From Fragilariopsis cylindrus CCMP1102 (taxonomy: Eukaryota > Bacillariophyta > Bacillariophyceae > Bacillariales > Bacillariaceae), in NCBI GenBank assembly GCA_900095095.1, contig FMBT01000299.1, positions 496,001 to 560,000 of the forward strand: a stretch of 64,000 bases of DNA. The letters are read 5' to 3'. Positions 46,101 to 57,029 of this stretch are shown one piece after another. The translations under genes were made by a program, and so were the position numbers. Positions within the stretch are counted from its first letter, which is position 1, and every line of letters starts with the position of its first letter. The notes below the pieces were generated by a model. The model was given only the letters and a program-made list of their open reading frames with translations. It did not search any database and was not told where the DNA came from.

Positions 46101-48323
46101 TGATGTCTACCTCTCTTCACCGCAAACAACGATCAAGTGGTACTATATCGCCGACGAAAATGGCTGCTGTCCACGAGGTTGACCCTAGCTCTGTTACTTC
46201 CCTTCAAATGCCGAACATGCCCTCAAACTATGTTAGCCCAGAGGTAGTTGCAAAGCACAAGCACAAACTTTCCAAGCTCGAAAAAGAACTACGGGCAGAG
46301 AGAATGCACCGTCGAGAGGCCGATGGCGAAATTATTAAGCTACGTGCTGCTATCAATGGAGTACAGCTTAATGAAGCCGAAGTCAATGATCTTCTTGCCC
46401 AAAAACTACAGGAGGCTCCCAGTGCCAAAGAGAGTTTGAGGTACGTGTCAAAGAAATACCGTGCACGGTTGTGTGCGTTCAATTTATTTTCCATCTGTCA
46501 TTTGTCCGTATGATGTTTGAGCGTGTATTGTCTAAGAAGTTGTACTGTATATGTAAATTTATCGATGTTACTCTTGCTTCAAGTAGAATTGTGATCTTTG
46601 TTTTGATTGTTCTTGGGGTGAACTGGGCTATCGCTATGTTCTCTATTCAACGACGGTCATCTTGTGTAACGAGGCGCCATTGGATCAAAAGTTTGGAAAT
46701 CGAGATGGGAAATGACTTGTTGCTGAATGAAACTGCGGATGATTATTTCTTTCTTTCTGAACGTTGGGATTAGAACTGTATTATGTAATTGTCTTTTTTT
46801 ACTAGAAATTGCTATACAATACATTTGATTTATACTTCTTCTAATCTAACATTATTCTTTGTGGTTACACTACAATTGTACACAATATTCCTTTCCTAGA
46901 TCTGGAGAAACACCTGAAATCGCAGGAGTTGAAAAGGATGAACCAGCTCAACCCAAGTCGAGTTTGGCGAGGGCTATGGAAGGAATTACATCTACCTTCG
47001 GGGGTGGTGAAGAAAAGAAAGAAAATAAACCTAGCTTTTCGGTCATGGCAGACAATCTCCTACCGAAAATTCGTAGAGGTGTCACGGGTGAACGAAAGGA
47101 AGATGCAGTCGTTGTTGGTTGGAAGGCAGATGTCAGAAGCAGAAAGCAACGAGAAGAGGTTCTTCGGTACGTGCTTTTAGTTTTTCTTAATCGCCCCTCT
47201 TATTATACACACGTTACTAATTTCATCCATTGCTTATTATTCTCTTCTTCTCCGTACCAGTGATGAAGTACACAAGTTCGAATCGAATATGAAAGGTTTT
47301 GTCCATTCTCTGGAGGAGGGTGTTGATATTACAATGTGGCAAATGAATCGCGCTGAAGAGAAAAATGCTCCCGCTGAATTTGCTCTTAAGGGATCGCACG
47401 TCACCGTAAAACTGCATAGGAAAGGAGAATTGTGGCTTCAGGGCATGATTAATTTCACAATCCGTGGTGGTTATTTGAGCAAGGCCATTGGTCGTAACCG
47501 TGGAGGTGAGTAACCAAGAATGCATACCACAAGTGTCTTCTTCTCTCTTTTCGATCAATCGTGCAGTTTCTCCTCGTCTTTGTTTTTTCTCATTTATTTT
47601 TTTGCAACACTATCTTCCTCTCTCTTTGGTATAGCTAACAAAGCGGCTCTTGAACCTTTATCCATGCATGATATCTTGGAGGTCAAGGCTGGATGCTCTG
47701 GATATGATCACACTGAGCTCCCATCTACAGCAGCTGGTCGATCGAAATCATCTAAGAGTAGTAAGGGTGGCAAGAGTAGAAGCGAAAATCGCCAAGGAAG
47801 CCTTTTTATAACAATCACGGCCACCCCTACACCCATGGCCGCTACTCGTTCTTATATTTTGAGATTCAAATCAAGATCTGTAAGGAATGAATTCCTTAAC
47901 GGAATGCGCTGCGTCCTCGCAGACATGCAAATATACGAGGGTGTGAGTGTTTCTGGTCTGCACTCTTCTGCTGAAGCAATGGAATACGATGATGACGAAG
48001 AAGTCATGGTCCCTCTCGGAGCTGTCCACAAGGTGATGAATCGTGAACGCGAAGCGTACGACAGAATTCTTTTGATGTTACTTCAAGGTTATGAGGATGT
48101 TAAGGATAGAGAGGATGAGCTTTTGAAATTACGCAAGAAACTTGAGAGTGTTATGGAAGAGTCGGCCGAGAAAGATCGAGTTCAAGCGAACGATTCGAAG
48201 TTAATCATGCAACTCAGTAAGAAGCTTGAAACTCTCCTCATGGACAACGAAGACTTAAGAGATCAAAATGACCGCCTCAATAATCGCTTAATGCTTGCTG
48301 AGTGCGAAAAGATGAATTCATAA
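42726..48323 (+). CDS. Unconventional myosin heavy chain with IQ motifs and PH-like tail
   Basis: Actin-based motor. Exons are 42726..43112, 43283..46440, 46900..47166, 47261..47505 and 47635..48323; together they are exactly in frame, 1581 residues. An SH3-like N-terminus ([19 protein letters not shown]) precedes the motor: P-loop [12 protein letters not shown] near residue 181, switch [11 protein letters not shown] near 238, switch [10 protein letters not shown] near 475, and the actin-binding/SH1 region [11 protein letters not shown] near 680. About four to six IQ-like motifs follow ([31 protein letters not shown] and others, about 850-970), then a coiled coil (about 980-1070) and a tail resembling a PH domain split by a Ser/Lys-rich loop (about 1290-1450; [20 protein letters not shown]). 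It ends in a second coiled coil. The class is not assigned. Confidence 0.9.
43142..43178. repeat. (GT)n microsatellite in myosin intron 1
   Basis: About 18 uninterrupted GT units starting 29 bases after the 5' splice site. Confidence 0.92.
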
Positions 48324-48536
48324 ATAACCCTAGAAGAGATCGATAGCTCAACCAGTCAATCAAACTAACAAATAAATAAATATCTAATCTAGATCATATG
48401 TTAACCCGTAATAAATAATAATTATAATCTAATATGTCAACACTATTGAATACGACGCTCCGTGTATACATTAACTTATACGAATACTTTTTTTCGGTTC
48501 CTTCATCTTTGAAATATACAATGCAATCGATTCAAT

Positions 48537-49880
48537 TTACGCACATTCGTTGTCGCAGACTTCCTTGAATGCTCGGCCTGGTTGTTCAGGAAACAAAACA
48601 AAATCAAAGCAATATTATTTAGCTCTTCACGAGATAAATTATACATTGTACTGGACAAGTAAAACAATTGATTGTCGAGGAGAAATTAATAGTGCGAAAC
48701 GAAGGGAACTTACGCATACATCGAACCAGCATTGACATATCTTCTCTATCAGTTCCATTCAGCTCCTCTAGAATATCCGCTAATACATTGTCATCAATAT
48801 TTGGTTTGCATTCGATGATATCATATTTTTCTTCATCATTGACAAGAAACACGAACGAGAATTTTCTCGACGGATCAACGGGGTCAAGCTGAGTGAATGA
48901 AAACCTGTTAAAAATCGAAAAGGAATGACACGGTAAGATGGTTATTGTTTTGTACAGATATAGAAATAACGAAGAGTTATGTACCAAGAAAAGACTGTTC
49001 AGCCAACTGTATCATTGCTTGGCGACACAGATACAACGTTATAATCACGAAAAGAATATAGACTAAAACAATAGTTCTCCGAAGAGAAGAGTGCACACTT
49101 GACTTACTCCAATCCTGCATCTCGTCCTGTCTGTGTGAAATCCAAACCAAGTTTTTTGTAGCTAACAATGCCTCTGGTCAAATCATCGATTGTAGTCTTT
49201 TTGGATTCTTCTGCCATTCTCTTTAAGCTACTTGCATCATTTGCTCGAATACGTTGTTTTGATTCTTCCAATGCAATATCTACCATGTGTGTAATAGACA
49301 GAAATTCAAGCGCAACAGACATGATGAATTACAATGAACATTGTTAGTCACTCGCAAAATCAATATTAAGAATGTCATACATTCAATTATACCTTGTCGA
49401 TTATCATCATAATGTATGTATCATATTATCAATTTGATTGCTACTGTACTTACCCTGAACTCTTTTATCCCTATTGTCTCGTTCAGTTTTCAACTTCAAT
49501 ATTTCGATTTGTACCCCGGCGGATTTCTCTTCCAATATTTTTTTTCTCGAAGTAATATCTTCTTTTCCTTCCACCGTATTGCTGCTGTTGTCGTTCTTTT
49601 CAGTCGTTCCCATTTCTTGTTGAATATCAATTAGTTCTATCAATTTCGAATCAATTACAGCTTGTTCTTGTATCAAACTATTACGGTAGGACTCAGCTCT
49701 TAAATCAGCCTTCGATTTTTCGCATTCTGCCCAATTTTGAAATCTTGCCTTAAATGTAGGAATAGAATCAATCAGGGGTGCAGTGAAACCAAGATTAGTT
49801 TTCTGATTACTAATATTGTACCCATTTTGACCGTTGTAACCGTCATCGTAGTTGTCGTAGTTAGAAGAATGTGGAGCCAT
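48537..49880 (-). CDS. SPC25: Kinetochore protein Spc25
   Basis: Subunit of the Ndc80 complex, linking kinetochores to microtubules. Exons are 49880..49454, 49279..49108, 48904..48714 and 48577..48537; all have GT-AG borders and the sum is exactly in frame, 276 residues. The N-terminal two thirds is coiled coil (KARFQNWAECEKSKADLRAE, LEEKSAGVQIEILKLKTERD). The C-terminal RWD-type globular domain begins YKKLGLDFTQTG and carries the Spc25 signature FSFTQLDPVDPSRKFSFVF and KYDIIECKP. The last exon is 13 codons long and ends RRAFKEVCDNECA, the expected terminal helix. Convergent with myosin, 213 bases apart. Confidence 0.88.
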
Positions 49881-50384
49881 TTTGTGAATACGTTTGTGCT
49901 ATTAAGAAAAGTTATTCCTTCAGTTGACCTTGTCTTATGATTTCTTTCTTGTTGTAGGATAATGACTTCGGATTAACTTCAATGTTGCTTCGTTCTACTG
50001 ATGCAGTACCGGTACGCTAGTTTTGTTCTAACTTGCTACGGTAGCTTTTTGATGTTTTTTGTTTCCCTAATTCGTTCTTCGTGTTTGTAACGATTTTATT
50101 TTTGAATTTAGAGAGCGTTATCGACGGTTATTGCCTCGCTCGCGCGCGTAGTGGTACTTCTTGTGCGCGAAATTCAATTTTCCCCACGACTAAAACAAAC
50201 CACGATCGACAACATCTCATGAAAAACGTAACGGAACCTAAAATGAAAAAGTGAACAAAGCAAAATAGCAGAATGAACTTTTAAACTAACATTCCATTTT
50301 CCATTATAACATTTACTGGCAACGACAAGAATTAGAACTATTTTTACTTCTATACCATACCAGCGACTAAGTAAACTAAAGAAG
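49881..50384. other. Divergent intergenic region
   Basis: 504 bases between Spc25 and IST1. A CG-alternating stretch (CGCTCGCGCGCG) lies near 50134-50148. No gene is visible. Confidence 0.5.
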
Positions 50385-51756
50385 ATGTTTGACTGGGGAT
50401 TTAATGCTACTAAGCTCAAGCCTCGTGAGTACATTCGTCATTGATATATGTTTGAAAAAAAATGTGTAGACCATGGTGTCTATTATCGAAAGATGTCCCA
50501 ATTTACTTTTGTATTTTTCATTCATTTTATTCTTACTCACATTTCCTTTTTTTTCCTAAACTTTATAGAACTGAAAATGGCAGTCCATCGTTTTCAGATG
50601 GCTAGCAATAAGAAAGGTGCCCTGTTGAAACAGAATATGAGACAAGTTGCGGTATTACTAGCCGAAGATCCACCAAAAGAAGAGAAAGCTCGTATAAAAG
50701 CCGAAGCTCTGATTCGAGATGATCATGTAAGTCAAAAGTGTCGATAAAACAAACAAACGAATTGAATCATTTTGTCATCTGTCGCTACTGTTATTGTCAC
50801 TATTTTTTTTCTTTTGGGTGTCACGTGGTTCTCACATTTACGATGATATACGATTTGGACACAAAACAAACTATCTTGTTATCGCAATTTTAATATTTCA
50901 GGTGATCGAAGCATATGATATTCTTAGTCTAAACTGTGAACTACTAAGTGAAAGAATCAAATTAATTCAATTCAGTAAAGAATGTCCACCAGATCTTATA
51001 TCATGCATTTCAACTCTTATGTATGCTGCACCAAGAGTTGATATCCCAGAATTGATAGTAATTCGAAAACAATTCACTTCAAAGTATGGAAAGAAATTTG
51101 ATGAGGATGCAATGGGGAATGTTGGTGGTGTTTTGAACGAGCGCGTTGTGACTAAACTTTCTGTCCAACCACCCGCTGCATACTTAGTGCAGACGTATTT
51201 AGAGCAGATATGTGAAAAGTATGAAGTAGACTGGTCACCAAATTATCGTCTCTCTGCAGAACAAATGGGTGAACCAATGGCACCACCATCGGGATTTTCA
51301 GTTCCTATTGGTTCAGGAACAGGACTTGGCCCGATTATTGCACACACTGGTATGACTGTGAATGGTGACATGGATGAACTAACCTATGACGGAGGACAAT
51401 CTATGCCACCTCCACAAGCACCTAGTGGTGGCGGTAGTAGTAACAGTAGTGGAAATAATAATAGTAGTAATAATAATAATGGGGGTAACGTCAACGAACA
51501 GGATTTTAATCTCCCGATGGCGCCAGGGACGTCAAAGGAGTTCACCCCTGCTCCATTAGCTCCACCTCAAGCCCCTGTTACAAAACCAACGACCGATAGG
51601 ACTGATATCAATAACGACGATGACGATGACGACGACGACAATAATAATAATAATAATAATTCGTCTAACGATCAGCCATCGTCTAGTAGTGGAGGAAAAG
51701 ATTCAGCATCGTATAATGACTTGGCTGCGAGATTCGAGAACCTGAAAAATTTGTAG
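50385..51756 (+). CDS. IST1: IST1-like ESCRT-III regulator
   Basis: Regulates Vps4 and ESCRT-III in endosomal sorting and cytokinesis. Exons are 50385..50424, 50579..50726 and 50902..51756, joined in frame. The N-terminus MFDWGFNATKLKPQLKMAVH and RFQMASNKKGALLKQNMRQV is the ESCRT-III-like IST1 core, continuing with ARIKAEALIRDDHVIEAYDI and the conserved ELLSERIKLI. The core ends near residue 190 with FTSKYGKKFDEDA and later NYRLSAEQMGEP. A long disordered linker follows, rich in Pro, Asn and Asp. The C-terminal YNDLAARFENLKNL matches the MIM1 motif that binds MIT domains. The first coding exon has only 13 codons. Confidence 0.9.
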
Positions 51757-52235
51757 GAAGAAAAGAAAGATGCATTGTATGATAAATGCTATTGTTATAA
51801 TACACTTTACATGTTGTTTCGAACTTTACGATGATACGAGACTGGAACGAAAAAATAGATTTAAAAAAATTGTCCTACGAATGTTCCACTCTACTCAACT
51901 AGATAAAGTATTAAAGCATCAAAAATAGTAACGTAGATCAATTTGACTTATTCGTGTGTGTGTGTGTGCGCGCGTGTGTTTATGGAATTTTTATTTATAG
52001 AGAAGGCTATAGCGAGATTGTCATCTACAACATACGAAGACAAGAAATCAAACCTAAAATTGTTGCACAGATACTATAAATTTCCGTCAAATGAACAACA
52101 TGAAGATATCATAGCAATTGCCGTTGTGGTATGTTGTGGCTTTCCTCTCACTACAAATGCTACACGATCCGAGTAGTACACGTTGCATATTATTATCATA
52201 AAAATATTAGATGAAAATACAAATGATTTCTATTT
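51757..52235. other. Convergent intergenic region
   Basis: 479 bases between the 3' ends of IST1 and the MIT-like gene. Includes a short GT/GC run at 51955-51978. No gene is supported. Confidence 0.5.
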
Positions 52236-54495
52236 TCAACGTTGGGTAGAAGGGGATGAAATATTTCTAGTTTTGGTACCTTGCCGTTGCTGTTGTGTCT
52301 GTCGTTGAGCTGCCTTCTGTGCACTACGAGCCTTGACTTCTCGGTAAAAACTCTCGTACTTACGCAAAGCAGAGTCCTTCTTCTTACTCTCTTCTTTCTC
52401 CTTTTTTAGGTCAGTGGTCAATTTGCGAATAAGCTGTTCTTGACGTTGTAGCTGATCTGATACGGTGACATTCTTCATGAAATCACTTGTAGTGACAGGA
52501 CTATTTGTACTATTCTTTCCGTCTTCACGAGATTTTTCCAATGCTCTTTTAAGGGATGAAAAGCGTTTACCGTATTCCGCCTTGAAACGCTTCATCGTTG
52601 CCCTAACCGTTTTAGCTTCTGATCTTGCAACCTCTAGCTCCTCTACTTCTCTCAAAAGCACAGCATTCTCGTCACCTAGAGTCTTTAGCGAATCCATTAG
52701 ACGCATAATTTGCTTCGTATTTGCTGAAGAAGACTGATTACTCGATGCATCGGCTGAAGATACTCCTTCAGTTCCGGCTCGGCCACCTCCAAGTGACATC
52801 ACTGACGAAGTCAATATGTTCGAGGTGGAACTAGCGTTTCCCCACCAACTGGATTCCAATCCAGCAGTGTTTTTACTACTCGTAGTTTGTGCGTTAACGA
52901 TTGGGAGCTGATGATTGGGTGGCCGAATTGCTGGGGTTGTAGTAGCCTCCAACTTATTTTGGACTCGATTGGCCCGCGCTCGGATTCCTTGCTGGTTGTT
53001 AGCAGACACTGTAGTTTGCCGAGTGTTGTTCAGAGCAGGCGGACCGGAAGTCCACATGGAGGAGGAAGACATATATGAGATCGACCCAGGCGGTACAACC
53101 ATAAAGCTCTCTCCAACCATTGAACTCTTCATTCTACTTTGCATCCTAACATCAAGCGAAGAAATTGAACTTCCAAGCTCTAAAGCCATGTCCATATCTT
53201 TGAGTTCCCTTTCTAGTTCCATCATCTCGTCTACTGGGTTGGTACTGTTCTCGGAGTAATCTTGCTCCTCAGTAAGTAAAGTTCCTTCGTTATCATTTCT
53301 TGTATCATCATTGATATTGTTCCTCTGTATCGCTTTGTTTTCGATCCTGCCTGTCGTTGATGGCCTTCCTGTTCTTCCTGTTGAAGCTTTACCTAAGAAT
53401 TGAGAGTCGGATATATCTGCTTCGTGAGGATGCCTCGAGGAAAGTGCACCACGAACAGCTGCTCTCAGACGTTCCTCCTGAGTATTCGCAGCAGAAGCAT
53501 TAGCGTCTACACACTCTCTAGAAGAAGGCGGGAAGATCCGTCGGAGTTCTATTGGATTGAGTTTGACTATACCCTTTAGAGCGATTGCTGACTTTGCTTG
53601 AGTCTGACTGAGGAGTAAAAGTGAGCTTGCAAGAGGTGCTATTTATCTCGATGGTGTTAGAATATCGGATTATTTAGGAAATGCGGACAGCAAACAGACA
53701 AAATAAGGAGCCGAGGACAAAACAAAGATCGCCATTCGTTGTTGCATTGAACTCGAAAAACAAAACAAAAAATTCGATACAATACTGTAACATACAACTT
53801 ACGATTTCTATCTCGAATTAACATCGCATTATCTTTGTACAATTTCGCAGCCTGAGTGTGATAATCGAGAGCAGAAGGTAAATCGCCCTGCTTCTTCGCT
53901 TCGGATGCCTGTATCGCTAGCTCGTTAGCAGATTCTGTTCCATTCTATTCCATGGAGAAGTAATAATATTCAGGAGGTTTTAGGATTAGTAATAATAACG
54001 TAATACAAATATACTTTTTTGAAATTCTTTTTTCTGTCTCTTCAGACTTACCAATAACGTATCACTTTCGCCATGTTGCATCCCACTTATAAGTATCGCC
54101 AACACATCCCCTCTCGTCTGATCTTGTTGCAGAGTTAAGTCTTCTCCTTCGAACAAGATATCATCATCGTCGGCATCTGTTTCGGTAATATTGACATACG
54201 TGAAGTCGTTATCTGGATCTATGAATTCTTCAGAGGCGGGTGTCACCACTAGTTGCCCTTGATGGTGATGATGATGATTATGATTAGGATGGTTATTATT
54301 AGGATGAAGATGCTGCTGCTGCTGCTGTTGTGTATGATTTGGAGACGGTAGGATAATATCTTGAGGTGTATTCGGAACAAGTGGACTGCTCGAGTTCATA
54401 AAACTTCCTTGTGAACTTGCCGTGACTAGAGAGCTTGATTCGGAATGGTGGAGTGAACTATCCGCTGGAGACTCCACAGCAAATGGTAGTTCCAT
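52236..54495 (-). CDS. MIT/NRBF2-like coiled-coil protein
   Basis: Exons are 54495..54052, 53944..53803 and 53638..52236; the sum is exactly in frame, 662 residues. Exon 1 is low complexity (Gln, His, Asn runs) with an acidic patch. Exon 2 and the start of exon 3 encode a helical domain: NELAIQASEAKKQGDLPSAL, DYHTQAAKLYKDNAMLI, then PLASSLLLLSQTQAKSAIAL. This three-helix pattern with a G-x-x-x-x-A-L turn resembles MIT domains and the N-terminal domain of NRBF2/Atg38. The C-terminal half has Ser-rich linkers and two coiled coils (QIMRLMDSLKTLGDENAVLL; QRQEQLIRKLTTDLKKEKEE). NRBF2/Atg38 has the same MIT-plus-coiled-coil plan and tethers the autophagy PI3-kinase, but this assignment is inference. 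Confidence 0.72.
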
Positions 54496-55115
54496 TTCTA
54501 AGTATTACTAGATTCCTCCTGAAACCCTTACTGTGCCTTCGTTAGTCTTGTACTACTTCTAGACTTGCTCGAAAACTGAGTCGACTCGAATCAATCGCTC
54601 GAAGTAGAAAATTTCAGTCGTACAGTCTATTGTTGTTTCTGTTTCTCTCTCCAATCAACACTTTTGCACCGCCGACCAGTAAATCTAGCTACATTCAATC
54701 TCTATGCAATGTATGTTTTGTCAATGGTCTCTTGATTGATGCATCGATAGCATTGTTGCGTGCTTACTTTTAGGATACGATATGTTTTGCTTTGGGTCCT
54801 CTCACACAGAAAAATCTGAAGCTTTTCATTCTGATATTCTTCTGATTTCTGATTGCGATGATGGCGTTATTTTCTACTAGTAACTTATCCAGGACTGAGC
54901 TATTACTCTTACTAGGTACAATTTGTACCTACGACAACTATCTTGACGTACGTACTAGTAAAATAAAGAATAGACAATAATACACTGTACTAATTGCAAC
55001 AGCAACAATTTTTGAAATTCGTGACACATCTATATAGATGTGTCACGAATTTCAAATAAACATAATTACACACAACATAAACACACAACAAGTACATAAT
55101 AATGTACCATTGACA
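54496..55115. other. Divergent intergenic region with long palindrome
   Basis: 620 bases between the MIT-like and DUF4336 genes. Contains the palindromic GAGTCGACTC at 54578-54587 and the perfect 46-bp palindrome at 55011-55056. Confidence 0.55.
55011..55056. repeat. Perfect 46-bp palindrome
   Basis: Every one of 23 base pairs matches around a TA centre (55033/55034). The left arm begins TTTGAAATTCGTGACACATC and the right arm mirrors it. It ends 60 bases before the start codon chosen for the DUF4336 gene, so it is promoter or 5' UTR. Confidence 0.95.
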
Positions 55116-56914
55116 ATGGAGATATTTAGAATGCATTGGTCGTTGTATTTATGTTTGATTTTTGTACGGTTAGACTTGGCAGCAGTCGATGCTTTTAACA
55201 ATCAACCTTGCTCTCCCAGCAGTCGCTATCTCATCGATGATTCGTATTCAAAAACTCGACTGTTGTCGGAAGCAAATGACGGTGATGGTGTAGGACTGTC
55301 GAGGCGACAACTTGGAGAATTGAGTGTTGCTGGTTTGGGATTGGGTACATCGTATATCGCGACACGAGAAAATAAGCCTACAGATTATGGTCTATGGGGT
55401 GTACTTCCCGTGGGAACTTACAAAACTAAAAAGACACTTCTTGCTGAAGTAGTGGCAGATACGATCTGGACATTTGACCAGAAATTTGGTATTCTTAATG
55501 TTCAAGTCCCTATAAGGACGGTAGTTGTCAAACTGAAAAACGGTGGCTTATTTTTGTACAATCCCGTAGCAGCAACTCCAGAGTTTATGGGTATGCTGGA
55601 AAATTTGATTAAAAAACACGGTCCTTTGAAACATATTGTCGTCGGTAGTGTTGCGCTAGAACACAAGGTTTATGCAGGTGTGCTAGCCCAAAAATTTCCT
55701 CGGGCAGAAATTTGGCTTGCGCCTGGACAATACTCGTTCCCTGTGAATCTTCCAAATCCGTTCCTTGGCTTTCCTTCATCAAGAACGAAGATTGTTCCAC
55801 AACGAACCGAAGATGCTCCAGACGAATGGAACGAAAATTTTGGTATGTAACACACTTTGTTCTCTTTGTGTGATTTCGTTAGGTTGAACATAGACCTACT
55901 AGTAGCGTCTTTGTACCCTTATGTACTATTACATTGTACGGTAAAACATACATCTTTGTTCACTCTGGTTTCGCCTTCTTTTTTCTTTAGACTTTTTGAC
56001 CTTAGGACCCTTCAAAAGTAAGGATGGCGCCTTTTCGGAATCTGTCTTTCGACACAAAGAATCAAAAACACTCATTGTTACAGACACGGTATTAGAAGTA
56101 ACCGATGAAGTACCGGAAATTCTCGCGTTAGATCCTTCTCCTCTTTTGTATCATGCGCGGGATACTATCACTCAAATTATAGTTGATACGCCAGAGAACC
56201 GAAAGATTGGTTGGCGCCGTGTGGCATTATTTGGTCTATATTTTACCCCAAGTGCCATAGATATCAAGGACGGCGATGTGGCGTTCAAAGAACGTCGACC
56301 TGATATAAACAGTGATTTTATTGGAATCTACCCATGGTGCGTTTATGTTTGTGCAAACTTTTCTTTACATTTCTGAGATAAATACATGTCTGATACTATT
56401 ATTGGGATGTTACGTATTGCTGTTGGTCCACGAAAAAAAAGAAAAAATAGACGACTTCTTACCTGTTGCGTTTTTGTTGTTTTATCGGAAATCATCTTCT
56501 ATTTGCTTTTACTTTGTTAGGGATTGGGTACGAGATGAAAGACCCAGCTTTGACGCACTAAAAGGAGGACTGCTGGTAGCACCCATACTTCAAACTCTGA
56601 TTCTTAATCGAACTCCCATTCAAGTCCTCGACTTCGCCGATACAGTTTCAAAATGGGAGATCGAGAGAATTATTCCTGCACATTTTATAAACGATCTGAA
56701 ATATAATGGCGAGGACTACCGAAAAGCATTTTCCTTCTTGGAAGATAAGGGCGTGCCGGCCGGTTTACCAAAACCACTCGAAGCCGATCTACAATTTCTA
56801 CGAGAAAGCGAAGTGGGTTTGATTGAATCTGGATCAATAGTAGTATGCCCACCATTACCGGGGGGAAAGTTCACGAGAGACGAAATATTGGCCAAGACTA
56901 TTCTACGAAGTTGA
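55116..56914 (+). CDS. DUF4336 protein, plastid-targeted
   Basis: Exons are 55116..55842, 55991..56336 and 56521..56914, with GTATGT/TTTAG and GTGCGT/GTTAG borders. I chose ATG 55116 because MEIFRMHWSLYLCLIFVRLD, AAVDAFNN gives a signal peptide and diatom-type cleavage motif; an in-frame ATG at 55038 lies inside the palindrome. Conserved stretches include VPIRTVVVKLKNGGLFLYNP, GPLKHIVVGSVALEHKVYAG and FPRAEIWLAPGQYSFPVNLP, typical of DUF4336, which has a degenerate metallo-beta-lactamase-like fold found in plants, algae and cyanobacteria. LALDPSPLLYHARD and VAPILQTLILNR are further family elements. The function is not established. Confidence 0.87.
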
Positions 56915-57029
56915 TATGTATACAGTTGAAAAGGATGATCGAATCCAATCATTTTCTAGCTAGAATATAATTAAGAATAAACATTCTTGCTGTTCCTAAA
57001 TTTTATGTCACATCAATAAGTGATTAATT

